Of a DNA stretch of 64,000 nt, positions 27,901-42,900 are shown piece after piece. A program made the translations under genes and the position numbers. The notes beneath the pieces were generated by a model that did no database searches, was not told where the DNA came from, and saw only the letters and a list, made by a program, of their open reading frames with translations. The number at the start of each line of letters is the position of its first letter. Within the stretch, counting starts at the first letter, position 1. Origin of the DNA: Lamellibrachia satsuma (Eukaryota; Annelida; Polychaeta; Sabellida; Siboglinidae); assembly GCA_033239005.1 (NCBI GenBank), contig BSQZ01000005.1, positions 10,244,001 to 10,308,000 on the forward strand. The letters are read 5' to 3'.

Positions 27901-30900
27901 TTTCTAAGTCAGATGTCTCTGCCAACGGGTACATTAGTACCACTTGGTCATAAGAATAGAACCTCTATTTGGCAAATGATCCAAATGTTTATGCTGACTG
28001 CCAAAAATTAGCAGTGTCAGGGTCCCACAGTCTTGAAAGTCGCATTTTATAACCTCACATCTGCTATGTTATTTTGATATCAGCTATTCCATGAGTGACC
28101 CAACTTCCTGGAAACCATGTACTTTGTCAAATGACCTACTGAACATTGTGGTGTAAACAGAATTTTAGCAAGGTGGATAGCATACTCTTTATAAACTTTT
28201 AAAATCAAATCTTCACAGTTCGTAAGTCTTGAACACATGTAGTTTGATCCTATAGGTGCAATCGTGTAAAAGATCAGCATCTGCTCACCTGTGGCTGAAG
28301 AAAACCGCCATTGTCCATCCACAACGAGTAGATCTTTGATGCCTGCCACACGTTTTGTGCCTTTCTCCCCCATGACGAGCAAACACAGTTCCAGCAGGAA
28401 AACTAACCACTATCGTTGTGTAAATCCCAGGATGTCAACTGTCACATAAACTCTAAATACACAGACGTAGCACTGTCACAAGTCTGGACACTGATAAACA
28501 TTTGACAAATACATAGAAGCAGAGTCACTGTGCGACTTAACTGTAGTTATCTGTGTGATACTGCTACCTAGTTTCAGCCATCTGGTGTTGACGATAGAAC
28601 AGTGCCGCCCAAGAAATTCCTACAGTGCCCACTGCAGGACACTCCTGGCTCTAGGCTGGGTTACTAAGAAACACTGGCAGCGTGTAGTAGCAATCGCACA
28701 TATGGGCTGTGTCTCCAGACAAAATTCACGCTGCTATGAAAACCTGTCTTGTACCCACACACACACGCATGCGATGTCTCCCACACAAAATCCTTGATAC
28801 ATAAACTTGTTTCGTATCCACTCTACCGCACACATATGTGATGTCCTCGATACAAAGTCCACGCTATACAAGCCAGTATGGTACATACACTTCCGCACAC
28901 ATATGTGATGTCTAGCGAGACAAAGTCCACATTACATGCGCCTTTCTAGTACCCACATTACCACACACATATATGATGTCTCTCAAGACAAAGTCCACGC
29001 TACACAAGCCTTTCTCTTTATCCACACTGCCACAGACATAATGTGATGTCTCTCCAGATAAAAACCACAATATCCGTACACTTGCTACACAAGCCTGTGT
29101 AGAACATGCACTACCGCGCCTATGGACCCCTTCCTGCACAAGAGCAGGAGATGTTACACGGAACTCCAAGAGTGAACACGATGACACATCCTGCCTTCAC
29201 AGAATGACCGAGTGACGTAGTGTGGCAGCCCACACCAAGTGGGAGTTTGTCAGTTCAGGAGTCACAGTCACGTGGGCAGCCGTGCAGAATCAGTGTATCC
29301 TGGTATATACAACCTGTGATGCTCATAAACAGGCCGACAACACCCATCTACAGAGCGTACAGTCACTAGAGTGCCGTACACATAAATGTGTGGCAATATC
29401 CTGCTTCTGACAGCGGTCCTCCACCACACAGTGAGCCTGGCACGGGTGATAGGGCAGGCTCTGGGGCCAGGTGAAGGTGGGTCGACTGCTGGCAGTGGGC
29501 CATGCATGCAGCAAGGGTTCTGTACCTGGGCACTCAGAGGTGAACAAGTGGAACTTGTCAGTTAGACAACACAGAGTCACCCTTGACGGCAGTGCTCCCA
29601 TTGGCTATCAGCAACAGGGACAGACAGCCTGAAGTACACACACGTGTGCACGCATGCACACACACATGCGTGCAAGCACGCATCCACACACACAAGAGGG
29701 TGCAGACCACAGTTGGTTTTTCCCACTGGTGGCCATGTTAACATTTTGCATGATTGTAAGAAAATGGGACCATGACAAATTCTAAAACTTCACATCCACT
29801 AGCGTTACATTACCAATGTGCTGGACAAGTTTTGTCAAAATCATACACCATGAACATTTCTTTCAATCATGTCGCCAATGTGCTTACTCTTCAAAATTTA
29901 CAGTTTTCGCAAAATAAAAATATATATACATGCCTACCAGCGTTTTGGGAATGTCACCACCAAAATACATACCAATCTTAAAATCTGCTTCGTACTACAA
30001 CATCTCATTGCATTCTATGTTCGATATGTCCAACATTCCAAGCTTGCTGGCTGAATACAGTTACTTTTTGGCAAATAAAATCACTGATATCGGCTAATTA
30101 GCGTATTTTAGGCACTACATTCATGTGAAAACTTCCGGAAGTCTAACTGCGGGCTGACCCCAGCAAGGGCCTGTGTATATGAAAGTTCCTATGACAGACA
30201 TTGTTTGTAGCTAACAAGCTTTTTTGCCTCCCTCGCTACGAGTCATTACTTGACAACTCAAGCAGCGTTCCCAGGTGAACATCTGTCCAGCCGAGATATT
30301 CAAGAGATTAATTGCATTCATACCTTTCCATGTGATATCTAACCATGACATCTGTAGACCTCAACTAGTTATATTGAGTTACTGCACCAAAACCTGGACC
30401 GAATATCACAGACAGTGAGTTGTGGTACAGAGTTGGCATTTTCTTTCTATGGTAAGTTTGACATAACATTTTAGACTCAATCAATTCAAAGTAGCATTAC
30501 CAAAATTATATAATTTTCTATGCTGTAAGTTGTAAATATTTATGTGAAGCCATTAAATTACATGGAGTCAGAATGTACATATGAGTGGAATTGCAATACA
30601 ACTAGAATGAGCAAATCAATCAAGTTAATAAATCTAATTCCACATGTCTTAGGCTAAACCTAAGGAGTCAGAAATCATGGCGCCAATCTCCAGGTTACTT
30701 GGGCCAGAAAATATGGCGTCAGTCTCCAGGCTGGAATCAGAAAATATCTACTGAAGTCAGAACACTTCTACTGGGGTCAGAGAATGTCCACTGTAGTTAG
30801 AAAACATCAACTGGAGTCAGAAAATATTTACTGGTCAGAAAATATATATTTAATGGAGCCAAAAAACCTGATACTGAGCATTTCTGCTGGCAAAACACTA

Positions 30901-33900
30901 CCATGTACACCATGTGAAAACTCAAAAGCCATCTTGAGATTAAGGTTGTCCATATACAATACTCTCACTGATACACTGATACACCTGCCAGTATTTCCTA
31001 CTGGCAACACAGAGTTGTGTTTATAAATATAAAGCTGCCAGCCACCTGTGCAGATACAAGGCAACCAGCACCACTGTCATGACCTTTGGCTAGGGCAATC
31101 ACACACCAGACAGTGTTAATGAACATACACACTTCCACAAACAACTTAATTAACATACTGCCCACATGATAGTCAATTTATATAATCAACTCATCATCAG
31201 CTGATTAACTGTTGAAAGATGATTACAGGCAGTATCTGCCCTGTTGTTTAGACTAACACAAACTGGGCTGGGCTACACTGTACACACTACACTGTCTGAC
31301 TATGAGTCAGTGTCTATGCCTATGGTAGCACTACTGCAGGAGAGCAATGTTTTAAAACACACTGATCCCTGGTTCCCAAAGCAATTCTCCGGCATGGAAT
31401 AGGCTTAGGGGAACACAGCATTATACAACAGCTTTCTGCCCAAAATAGCTTTACAAACAAGATTAAGCGATTTGCCAAAAACAACCATAAATTCAGTGGC
31501 ACAGCCTGTCTTTCACAGCACATTATTTCGGCCCTAAATACAGTTGTATGGCTTGCAACTATATTATGCACCTATACTTGACAGGGTAAATGTGCACTGT
31601 ATTGTTCCTTAACAGTTGGTGAAAAAAAAATTTATGATAACGGGAAGTCAGTGTTAGACTCTTGATGTCACCCTGTCTATACGGGTGACAGTCACAATTC
31701 TGAAGCTGAAGCACACAAATGTCTTGCATTGGTGCCACTGTGATTTGGCAGATGCAGTTCTAAATGTTGTGTCCCACATACTGCATTTCTGACTAGACAG
31801 ACGTGTTTCTGCCCCTTCAATCTGGTGTACTAGTACATATGTGTACAACTGATGGCTGATACCATTGCCACCACAATAGACATGAATACATCTAGACCCA
31901 CAGCACATCTGTCACTTCAGGGTGCTTATGCGCAAGTATTAAAATATCTAAAATTGGATCTTGCATTTTAAGGCCTTAAAAGGTCTTTAAAATGTGAATT
32001 TATAGAAGTATTATATTTGATTTGACCAAACTAGATATAGGCGACAGGCTATACTTCAACAAAGGTGGAAGGGACAGTATACTGCTGAATGTCTTTAATC
32101 AAGTGAGACAGTGTAATCACCAAATAAATGTAAATGGCTCCAAGAGGATTTGGGAACAGAATTTCTTTGTTATTTTGTATTGAATTTGTCGTGGAAGTCA
32201 TCTTTTGAATGTTTGTCTTGGTCTTTAAAAAGATTCAAGATCATCCCAAAGCCACACACGTAACGGACTGTCACCTTCAAGAACAGGTGATATCCAGAAG
32301 CATAGTACACGGTGTACAGTTCAGCATCATATCTAGTTCAGTTTGATGAGGTAGAACTTGTCCTTGTGACCTATGACCCAGAACTTGCAGTATTTCTATA
32401 GAAAACATTTGATTGGGAGAGATTATTTATTTTCCATTGCTGATCGTTGGTTCATGTTTCTCAATGTTGTGCACTAAGTCACCCTTTGACATTCAATATT
32501 CTGAAAGTCATATGTTAATAATATTTATCCATATATATGCATACTTTACTGCTGGAATTGCTTTGTCAAATTCTGTAATTTTTCTGTAAGAAATATCAAC
32601 CTCGCAGATGCCTGTACCATTTATATTTGGGGTGTGCTTGCATGATTGCACTCGTGTGCGAAGTGAGTGAGATAAACTATGTGACATTGAATGAAAACCC
32701 GGTTCAGTTTTGCCAACTATAAGCGTTTTTGCCCTGTGAACACATGTATGTTGTCTGACAATCCTACTGCATATATATGATGAACTTACCGAGCAAGCAA
32801 CACCACGTCGACACCTACTCCCTCAATTTCGAGAAAATAAATCTACTCATCATTAGTCTTCGAATGTTGGCAACCGTGCAGGTTATTTGCTAAGTGAACC
32901 AGGTTAAAAGACCCACTAGCATGCTACATTTCACTACTTCTGAACGGATGGATTAGTAATGCCATCATTCATGCCAAAATTAACTTGATTAACCACTAAA
33001 CAAATTACAACATAGAAGCAGATGTGGATGAAACAGCTGCCTGTTCATGAATCACAACAGCACATACTGTAGTGTTCATATATATTAAAGCTATTCACTG
33101 CGGGAGATATATTTAAAGCTCCAACTCCCAACTTACTTAGTCTATCGCGAATTGGGCTCGTTGATGTTCAAATCTGTAGTGCGTGAACAGTTCTTGAAGC
33201 AACATGCGCATTCAGTTTAATAGAAGATAACAAAGGTTTGCTAAAATCATTGAAAGAATTAAACTTGATTATTAGATCGTGTAACTTGCAAAAGTGAGAC
33301 TAGTCTGATGTTACAGCAGTATGTCATGAATTATTTAATAGTTTGTCAGATGATTTCATCATAACTAAATAACAAAAGAAATAAAATGATTCTAAGGTTA
33401 GAAAAGTGTGTAATTAGAATCGAGGACTGAGATTTAAAGAAACGGTGTATCCAGGAATTACTGAAACGTATTTCTGCATGAAATCCTGTTCGTACTACTC
33501 GAGCAGCGAGATCATAAAAACACGCCTGCCCATAAGGACAACAACACCACCCACTTATGTGAAGAAACATTTCACATGTCCATGACAAGTAGATGAGCTT
33601 TAATATTGAGGCCCACTAAGCAGACACTACTTGAGGGTTTGCAAGCAGGGTATGAGGCTCAACAAACATAAGGGGTTGCCTTGAATAGCTGACAGTCTTC
33701 GGTCACTAACTCAGGTCAATAGGCCCTCAAACAGTGCCCAAGAATCTGCAAATATCTTGGTATGCAGACAAAGACAAAAGCTGGTTTCCGCCATAGAGAA
33801 GGCTGTACTCACTGCTGATAATCTACCCAGATGTACCCATTATATAAATGAAGTGAAGTGCCTACAGTGACACGATACGTCAACAGATGTGCATATAATT

Positions 33901-36900
33901 AATAGCTACAAGGAAATGATGACTGTCCTATCACATTGTTTCCTTTGCGTTGTTCACCCCACTGCCACGCTCTATGTTTGATTTATAACAATAACCGGTA
34001 CCATTTTTACCATTTCATTTTGATCGTCTTAGGTTTGACCATTACATCTTCCCAGCTATTATTTTATTCAAATTTAGCACAATGTTTAGTTTTAATTTCT
34101 TCTTAAATTAAACACAACTTAAAAATATTTTTAACTGTAAATATAGATTTATATTTCTTCGTAAGCCAGATAACCATGATGAGCTGACACAGTCAATACA
34201 ACTTTGCATTAGGGCTGAGGTAAGAAGTTTTTTGGGGTTTCATGTCTCGTCTGCCATTAGCCCCTTACAGGAACTTTAACTTGGTATTTGACTAATGATC
34301 TTTCCAGCTTTCCTTCTCCAGTAACTCTACGGTACATCAACTACAAACACCAAAAATGTCTCCCCAAGTCTGCAAGCAATACAATACAAGCCATGGGCAG
34401 AGCAAGATCCATGTAGGAATAATTACCCTCGAAAAAATTACCACTTACCCGCCACTCCACTTGGAGACTTGGCATACTGCGAAAGCAACTTGGATCGTTT
34501 CTTCTCAAAGCCCTTTTGCGTTATGTCACCTGCAAAAAAAACAGATACAATAATTACATAATCCAACATACGAGAGAACTTGGTAGACCATCATTGTGCC
34601 AAAATCACAAATATTATTTCACTGTTAACTTCTGGTACGTTGTATTCTAATATTTGAAGGTTCATCAGGTTTTCTGATTCATGATACTTGCAATCACAAA
34701 TGTACAGTGATGGGTTTTTTCTTGAAGAAACATGTCCCATCCAATCAAATATCGATATAGTACATGAATGGCTACATTCTTCTGTATATATTCTGATCAT
34801 TTCCCCCCATAAAATCGTGTTATAAGAACTATCTATTCTAACCTAACATCTTCTGCCCAAATTATATATAAAAATATATATAATTTGACCGTTACCGTTT
34901 TTGCAATGTTTATGAATATGGAACCTGCATGCAATGTAAATATGATATTGAAATCTAAACATTCAAATTAAGCAGGAAATAGTATAACTATGTGAACAAA
35001 CTGTGGTTCATTAACACACAATTGTGTAGTCAAGGTGATAGAATATATATAGTTTATACTACATAACATGATTTTACGATATAAAACAATCAGACTTTGT
35101 GCCTTCAATGTCCTTGGACCAAGTTCTTGAACAGTCTACAGTTAGAAAAACAATTCAAACGATAATTGCTGGTAGGATCACAACAGGTTTACTTTGTAGA
35201 CCTCTTTAATATGAAGATGTTACAACAGCAAAACAAAAACCAGATGAGAAATCGTACACTTTTCACTCAACTTCATTTCATACTGATACAATCGTTTGTG
35301 CCAGTAATCTGGGATATGCAAAGTATCAAAAGAAAAATGTGGTATGCATAGGGAGAATGATTTGAATGGAACCTTCAACAGGATATACTTTTTTCTTTCT
35401 ATTGATGATATATTTACGTGTACCAAGAGTGTGGTTAGCGGTAATGTGTCGCAGGATATATCACTGAACAACGGTTTTGTCAGTGTGGTGACTTTGTATT
35501 CAGCTTGTGGCCTGGGTAAATGGTTCAGGGAAACATTTCTGAATCACGGGTGGTTTATTGGCATGGTGCTTTGGAATACCTGTAACATGTATGTAGCTAC
35601 TTTAGAGGGGGCCGAGGGGGGGCGGGGGGGTCTGATAAATAGAGTTTCTTATGATCTTGTTTGTTCTCATGTCGCATGGTTGATACCAGTCATTGTTTTG
35701 CTAGACATCACATCATGAGGAAAGCCAAATGTGACCTTTGGGATGTTACTACTGGACAGACAGAAGTGAGCCAGTCAGTGGTTACATACAATACCAGTGT
35801 CAATATTCAATACTGCAAATACTTCAATACTGCAAACATGGACATTAACTACCTTACTTGTGGTTGGTAGAGTAATTAGCAGGGTTACTTTTCAACAGAT
35901 CTGAACTGCAAAATGAACATGAACCATTGAGAATGCCCCTTGTTGAATGAGAATACTAGATGAGTCACTGTGTGGCATTTCCAGTCTGTGGCGGTTCTAT
36001 GTTGTTTATATACAGACAATCAAGTCTGTCCACTGTCTGGCCCGGTTTCTCCAGTACCCCATTCCTCCACCCTAAACAAATGTCTTTTTGATTTGATTCT
36101 GTGTTAGATTTGACCCAAAAAACACTCCCATTATTTCTGTAGTAATTGCATTGTAAAACAGCTGGAGAGAAAGCAGGAGAAAAAGCAGGAGAGATAACCT
36201 TCAAACTTAGTACAAATGCTTTGTACAAACAGGAAGTTCCTTCCAAGTATATTCCAGAAGTAACTGACCCAGCAAAACTGCTATGTGCTATTTCTGCCCG
36301 TTATAGAATAAAACTAATTTTACATACCACAAACAAAATCAGATGCTTCTGAGAAAGCATGGTAGATGTATGCAGAACTGTATGAATCTGTAAAATCCAT
36401 TTATCAGAAGAAAAATGTCATACTGCCTGAGGGCGACTGACTGAGCAGATTAAGAATTGACTGCACATGACTTAACATACACACACACCCATCTGCATTC
36501 GTGTTGCCAGTCTAGACTATGACAAATAATTGTGACGTTAGCGTGGAAATGAAACAGAAATAGCACGTCAATAAAACACAGCCACTGCATGTTCGATGAT
36601 GGTTACACAGGAAAATCTTCACATGAAAATAACCCAAAAAAATCAAGCATGTGTTTCAAACAATTGTTTGTTGTATAAATGTAAGGGTCTAACTTTATGA
36701 CATAGTATGTCTTTTGTGTGTTTAATTAATATGACCTACCAACAGTCAGACTAAATCCTGGTTTTTCTCAACTTTATCTGCTTTTTGTACAGAAATGTGG
36801 CAAGACCGAATAACCAAAAAGAACATTGCATGGACTCATTGAGCAATTATCATAGGGGTTGACCCCCCCGACAGAATTTTTAGACAGACAAATTCCATGA

Positions 36901-39900
36901 AAATGTGGGATATCTGCTTTCTATCGTGGGACATAGGCCATCTGGTTAACAAATTAACTGTTTTACACAGTTTATTTTCTTACCTACATAATATTATACA
37001 TATTTAACTTATGCAATTTTATATAAAGTGTCCAAGAACATTTTATTTTAAGTGGATTCCGGTGCTATAGATATTGACATACAGTGTACTATTATTATTA
37101 CTATAACACACACAAATTCCATCGATCATTCTTCTTGAAATTAGCATTTCCTTTTCGGGGTGAACTTTCTTTTTTACACCAGGTTCCACCATGTTAGCTC
37201 AATCTCAAGTGCAATCCCACAGTGTGATTTAAACCAACAGTTTCCATTTCAAATGGCAGAAATGCCCGGTAAATCGTTTAAACAGCATTATGTTTTGGAG
37301 TGTTCTAAACCAATTGGTTTAGAGCAATAGTCATACTGTAGGGCATACCCAGACGAGAGTGCACACACAGAGGAGTTGAACTTAGTCACTGATGAAAGTT
37401 TAGATGGAGGCTGGGCCATCATCAGAGGCTCTGATCATGGAAAGTCTAGATCTTCCATTCCAACCATTATCCATGGCTGCCGATTATGTAATTATCCAGT
37501 CCTAGAAGGGTATGCTCTCAGGTGATAGCTGCTGATCTAAATGGCCATCACGCAGAACAGCACTGACTGCGAACTAACCATATCTTTGCAGCACTACCAT
37601 CTAATCATAACTGAGTCAGGGGAAACTCAGCACCAACACCTCCCGATCTGCCCAGAGCACATAAAATTATCCATCACAACAAGGTACCTGGCAGATCTGA
37701 TTGCGATGCCCCAACGCGACCAGGAATAAATTGGTTTGACTTGCTTGCATCAAACAGATCCTAACATCAAGAGATTATGTGAATGAAGTTGAACATGAGG
37801 GCAGTGTACTTGGGGAAGTGATAGGGCTGTCTGACACCTGGGAAGGATCCCTGGGAGACTGGGGATGGGAGTATAGGGAGGAGGTTCTGACATCAGCAAG
37901 AGTGCTAAAATGAAACATGGCAATCAGGCACCCATTGGAGAGTTCCAGGAGTTCCACAGGGAACAACCAGGGTTTGCCTGTGGGCTCAGTGGGACTGTAG
38001 CCTCGGATGTGTTTATTCTGATCAGGCTGCAATAATTATATTACACATGAAAAAACCATAACAATGTCAGTGAGACTCCCATCAATAGTACACATGTCAC
38101 CAGCAGTGCAACAACCCAACACAAAAAGTCATGCGATATCAACAATATAAGTTGTAAGAATATTGAAATGGTTGATAAACAGGTTCCATAGTCACACATA
38201 AATACAACACAATAAAGACACTACAACTGCACTAAAATCCTTTGGAAACCTAATCTCAGCAGCGCACCAAAACAAAAGGATTAGGCTATTTCTAATCAGT
38301 TAGCCATTCCACTGTTCCAGTCACAAATAGTTGATTGGTATGCTGAACCTGAGGAGCTATAGAGGATAAGCGAGTTTAAACAGGTGGATTTTTTTGTAAA
38401 AAAAAACCAGTCTGCACCCTGACATGACAAAGACATATATCTAGAATGAACAGTAACATTGCTGTCAAGAATTAGACCAACACTTGACCATTTTACACCG
38501 GTTATGACTCCACAACACCAAAAACAGATTGTATATTGTCAGAGTAGACACAGTAACAAACTAAACATGGCCACCCCAAGGGTTAACATATATGTCCAGG
38601 GGTTAACATATACATCCTGGGGTTAACATATACATCCAGGGGATAACATATATGTCCAGGGGTTTGTGTGGGATGCGGTAGCATAGCGGTTAGAACATCG
38701 GGCTCTCAATCGAGAGAACCCGGGTTCAAATCCTCTTGCTGCCGTTTCGAAGCTTTGGCAATTTTATTCATCCCACGTTGTCACAGTTCACTCAGCTGTA
38801 TAAATGAGTACCTGGCTACAGACAGAGATGGATATCGGAACGAATAGTCTTCGCGCAGTAATTGCAGCATGATTGAATGCTTCCCAGAGAAGTTGAAATG
38901 ATGTTGGAATGAACAGGTCTATCAAGGGTTGAAGTGTAAAGCACTTTGAACCATCCCAAGAACTGGATACTGAGCTATATTTTCTTTATCTTTAACATAT
39001 ATGTCCAGGGGTTAACATATACATCCAGGGGTTAACATAAATGTCCAGTGGTTAACATATATACATCCAGGGTATAACATATAATGTCCAGGGATCAGGG
39101 GTTAACATACTCATCCAGGGGTTAACATATATACGGCCAGCCTGCTCTTAGTGTTGACAAATTGTTCAAACTCAAAGTGCTCGTTGAGTACTGGAGTAAG
39201 TTGGTTGACTTACTACAACTACCAAATGTCTGCATATATTACCCTTACTTGTAGCTGTAGTATACAAACAAAGAATGGAATCTTTATTAATATCAATTAA
39301 GTTTAGTTATTACTTGCAGCCTGAGAATGCCAACAAAATCTGACAGTGATAAGACCACAAGAATGTACAGAACACATACCAAAGACCTAGCCGGTACACA
39401 GACCATGGACCTAGCTGGCACACAGACCAAGGACCTAGCCAGTACACAGATCAAAGATTTAGCTGGTACACAGACCAAGGACATAGCTGGCACACAGACC
39501 AAGGACCTAGCTGGCACAAAGACCAAGGAACTAGCTGGCACAAAGACCAAGGACCTAGCTGGCACACAGACCATGGACCTAGCTTGCACACAGACCAAGG
39601 ACCTAGCCAGTACACAGATCAAAGACTTAGCCAGTACACAGACCAAGGACATAGCTGGCACACAGATCAAGGACCTAGCCGGCACACAGACCAAGTACCT
39701 AGCCGGCACACAGACCAAGGAACTAGTTTGCACAAAGACCAAGGACCTAGCTGGCACACAGACCAAGGACCTAGCCAGCACACAGACCTAGGACATGGCA
39801 AGCACACAGACCAAGGACCTAGCAGGCACACAGATCAAGGACCTAGCCAGCACAGACCATGAACCTGGCGAGCACACAGACCACTGACCTAGCCAGCACT

Positions 39901-42900
39901 GACCAAGGACCTAGCCAGCATATAGACCATGGACCTGACAAGCACACAGACCAAGATCCTAGCTAGCACACAGACCAAGGATCTATTAAGCACACAGATA
40001 AAGGACCTGGCCAGCACACAGACCAAAGAACCTGGCCAGCACACAGACCAAGGATCTAGTCAGTACACCAACCAAGGACTTAGCTTGCAGACATACCAAG
40101 GACCGAGGTTGCACATGGACTAGCCAGCAAATAGACAAAGGACCTAGCCAGCGTGCACACCAAGGACCAAGCCAGTGCACAAATCAAGCCACAGCCAGCA
40201 CACAGACCACGGACCTTGTCAGCAAACAGACCAAGGACCAACCCAACACACAAACCATGGACTTATCCAACACAAACTCAAGCATGCTAAAATAATGATG
40301 CACAATAACCATAAACAATGCCAGGCCATGTATCACACTGACCAAGAAAAGGAAATAATTACTGTAAAAGGACAAATGTAATCAGAGTACCCAGAGGTAT
40401 ACTGCTAAATCTTGTCATGCTATTCCCTTGATGCGCATGTTGGCTGAGAAGTTGTGTATAATATTATTATGTGTATGATTGCATGTATGTATGTACATTA
40501 CACAATCACACATGTGTATATGGATATACCACTTGTGATATGAATATTATTAGAAAGTAATAAAATCATCTCTCTGAAACTATTATTAATGTGTCTGCAC
40601 ACAGATATTTGGGATGACTTTGATCTTTATTGGTTTATTTTTCACTGTGCCTAGAAAGAAGAGGCCTGGCTCTATTAATAACATAACTTCATCAACCGAG
40701 CTATGCCAAGGACTACTAATACAATATGTATTATTATTCCAGTGTCCTCAGATGTTGCCCACTGAATGACTTACGTTGACATAATAATAAATTATTTAAA
40801 CCATTCGCAAACTGCATAAATACGGAAGGAGTGTGACAACAAAAATCTAGGACCAGTGTCGATACTTCAGGAACAAAGAGGAAGAGCAGCAACACTTGAA
40901 TATCAACAAACCTGATTCTCTAATGGGTAAGTGAATTGAGTAGGGAGTTTTAAACCAGTCCCAGCTTAATGGAGAATATTCTACAGGCTATAGTGTAACC
41001 TAGAGCAATAACATTCCACATGTATGATGCAGTGCCAGCTCATGACTTGTTCTGATGCTGGACAAAGGTTCATGCCAATTCCATCTGATAGACTGATCAT
41101 GTGATAAACGGGCAACAACCAGTAAACATTTCCAGGAACAAACTTTTTACCAGCATCCGATCACATAGTGCTATTACATTAATGCTTCCGTGTCAACCGA
41201 AAGGGAAATGTTTGGCCATTAAACTCCCTCCTCAACTGATTTAGCCCATTGCGAATCAGGTTCGTTGATGTTAAAATATGTAGTGTGTGAATAGTGTTAA
41301 TTACTATGTGCAGTCCGTTTAATAACAGAATGCACACAAATCACCAACTGGCTTTTATCGTTAGATTTTGTAACTTACAAAAGTGTTAATAGCCTTATTA
41401 TATAGCACAAAATTATAGAGGTGGATTACTCTGCCCTTTTTGCAGAATGTTGACCGTATATCTGGTCAAAAATAATTTGTTTGATTTTACCAAAACTACA
41501 CAACACATTTGTACAAACGAATGAGTTTGTTGCAGTGGATACTATAAAGGTTTGATTTGTTGCGAGATGATTTTAAAACGAGATGGGCGAACAAAATTTA
41601 ATTGAGGAATGACCTTTAATTACTGCACAGATATGTCAGAGTATCACCTAGGCAGGAAATAAAGCAGGATATCAGTTGTACTTATTAGCCTTGGATTCTT
41701 TGTCTTGGCATTACACACATACAGGAATGTCTGAACTAAGGAGAGGAAACACACTTGGAAGTGCCTTGAGGCAAGTTGGGAGGCCGGCAGCCTAGGAGCT
41801 GGCAGTGTGAAGCTGTTAATATGTTTCTGTCTAAACAGGTCAGCCAGGCAAATTGTTTATAAGTGAGTAATACCAGTTGTACATTGCTAAACCTTTGTTG
41901 CCTGATTGTGCAACTAGCTATGATATTCTGTTCCATGGAGGCTGGGTCAGAGTAACAATGTACTACAACGTTGTGGCAACTCGTGTGCGCACCAACGCGA
42001 TTGTACCATTATTGTCTGGAACTGCATGTGTGCATGACTGAGTTTTGTTGAGAGTTGCAGACCTGCACACTTTGCCTGATTCCGCGTGATGGCGTGTCAG
42101 ACCAGCGCACATTACAAAACATTTGTTGCCAAGGTTAAATTTTCGAATTGGTTCAGCTGTTGTGCCGTACAAATCAACATGTGACTTGAGTTTTGTGGAG
42201 TGGTGGACCAACGTACGATGCACGAATGATCTGTTTTAAGTCGAATAAACACACAATTTGCAACAAATGTTTAGCACTGTACGCCTGGCATTAAAGAAAT
42301 AGTAGATGAAGTAGATCATGCAGCTGTTTGTTAAGAGGTATGCTTTATTTGTGTCTTGTTTAGCATTTATTTAATGTTTGTATATGTATATTAGTGATAA
42401 GTGCAATCAAATTGCTGCTAGAATTTAATTATTTATTTCTCAGTTTGTTTTGTATCACTGTGTAATTTTAAAAACCAGTCACGTTAATTAAAACCAGTTA
42501 AATATATACTAGAACAAGAACAAGAAAGCTTATTTAAAGTTTACTATTTTAGACTGGTCACACACAGGGTGAACATCTTGTCAAGTCTCCTATTTCTGCC
42601 AGCCTCTTATGCCTCCGCCACACGAGTAAACAAACTGACTACAGTCAGAGCTGACTGTGAACAAGTATTTCCAACATCTTTTTAACTATCGTTCCAAACA
42701 CCTCGCCATGCCACACAGGCATATATCCCAGTGCCAACCACACATGTATCTACTAAACACTACAAACTGCTGGAGCTTTACTACTTTGGCAGATCTCAAA
42801 TGTTTCCACTTATTACCTGATGCGGGTGTCATGAATCCGGCTCCTACCTGTCTGAGTGGGGTGGCTCCACAGGGCTTCATTGAACCACTCTTCACCTGGT

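Larger units (their letters stand above)
22578..34448 (-). other. DIP2 intron 2 (11.9 kb)
   Basis: Holds a SINE, a Penelope-like fragment, the 43-bp and 22-bp minisatellites, a foldback at 27482, degenerate repeats at 28700 and 30660, MITE copy 5, and the candidate alternative exon. Stretches 31.1-33.1 and 33.4-34.4 kb are AT-rich without recognised content. Confidence 0.85.

Noticed and set aside
30200..30450. Exon-like GC-balanced patch in intron 2
   Set aside because: No frame joins DIP2 in phase and gives family-like sequence.
38668..38745. Functional tRNA gene
   Set aside because: Boxes A and B are good, but the ends do not form a proper acceptor stem and the unit continues into a SINE body shared with other copies.
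39293..39781. Long minus-strand ORF with SLVCVPAR repeats as a gene
   Set aside because: It exists only because the 24-bp unit has no stop in that frame; the plus strand is open for the same reason, and there is no non-repeat domain.
41963..42223. 86-codon minus ORF as a small gene
   Set aside because: Not similar to anything I know, no splice or conservation evidence, and it lies in DIP2 intron 1.
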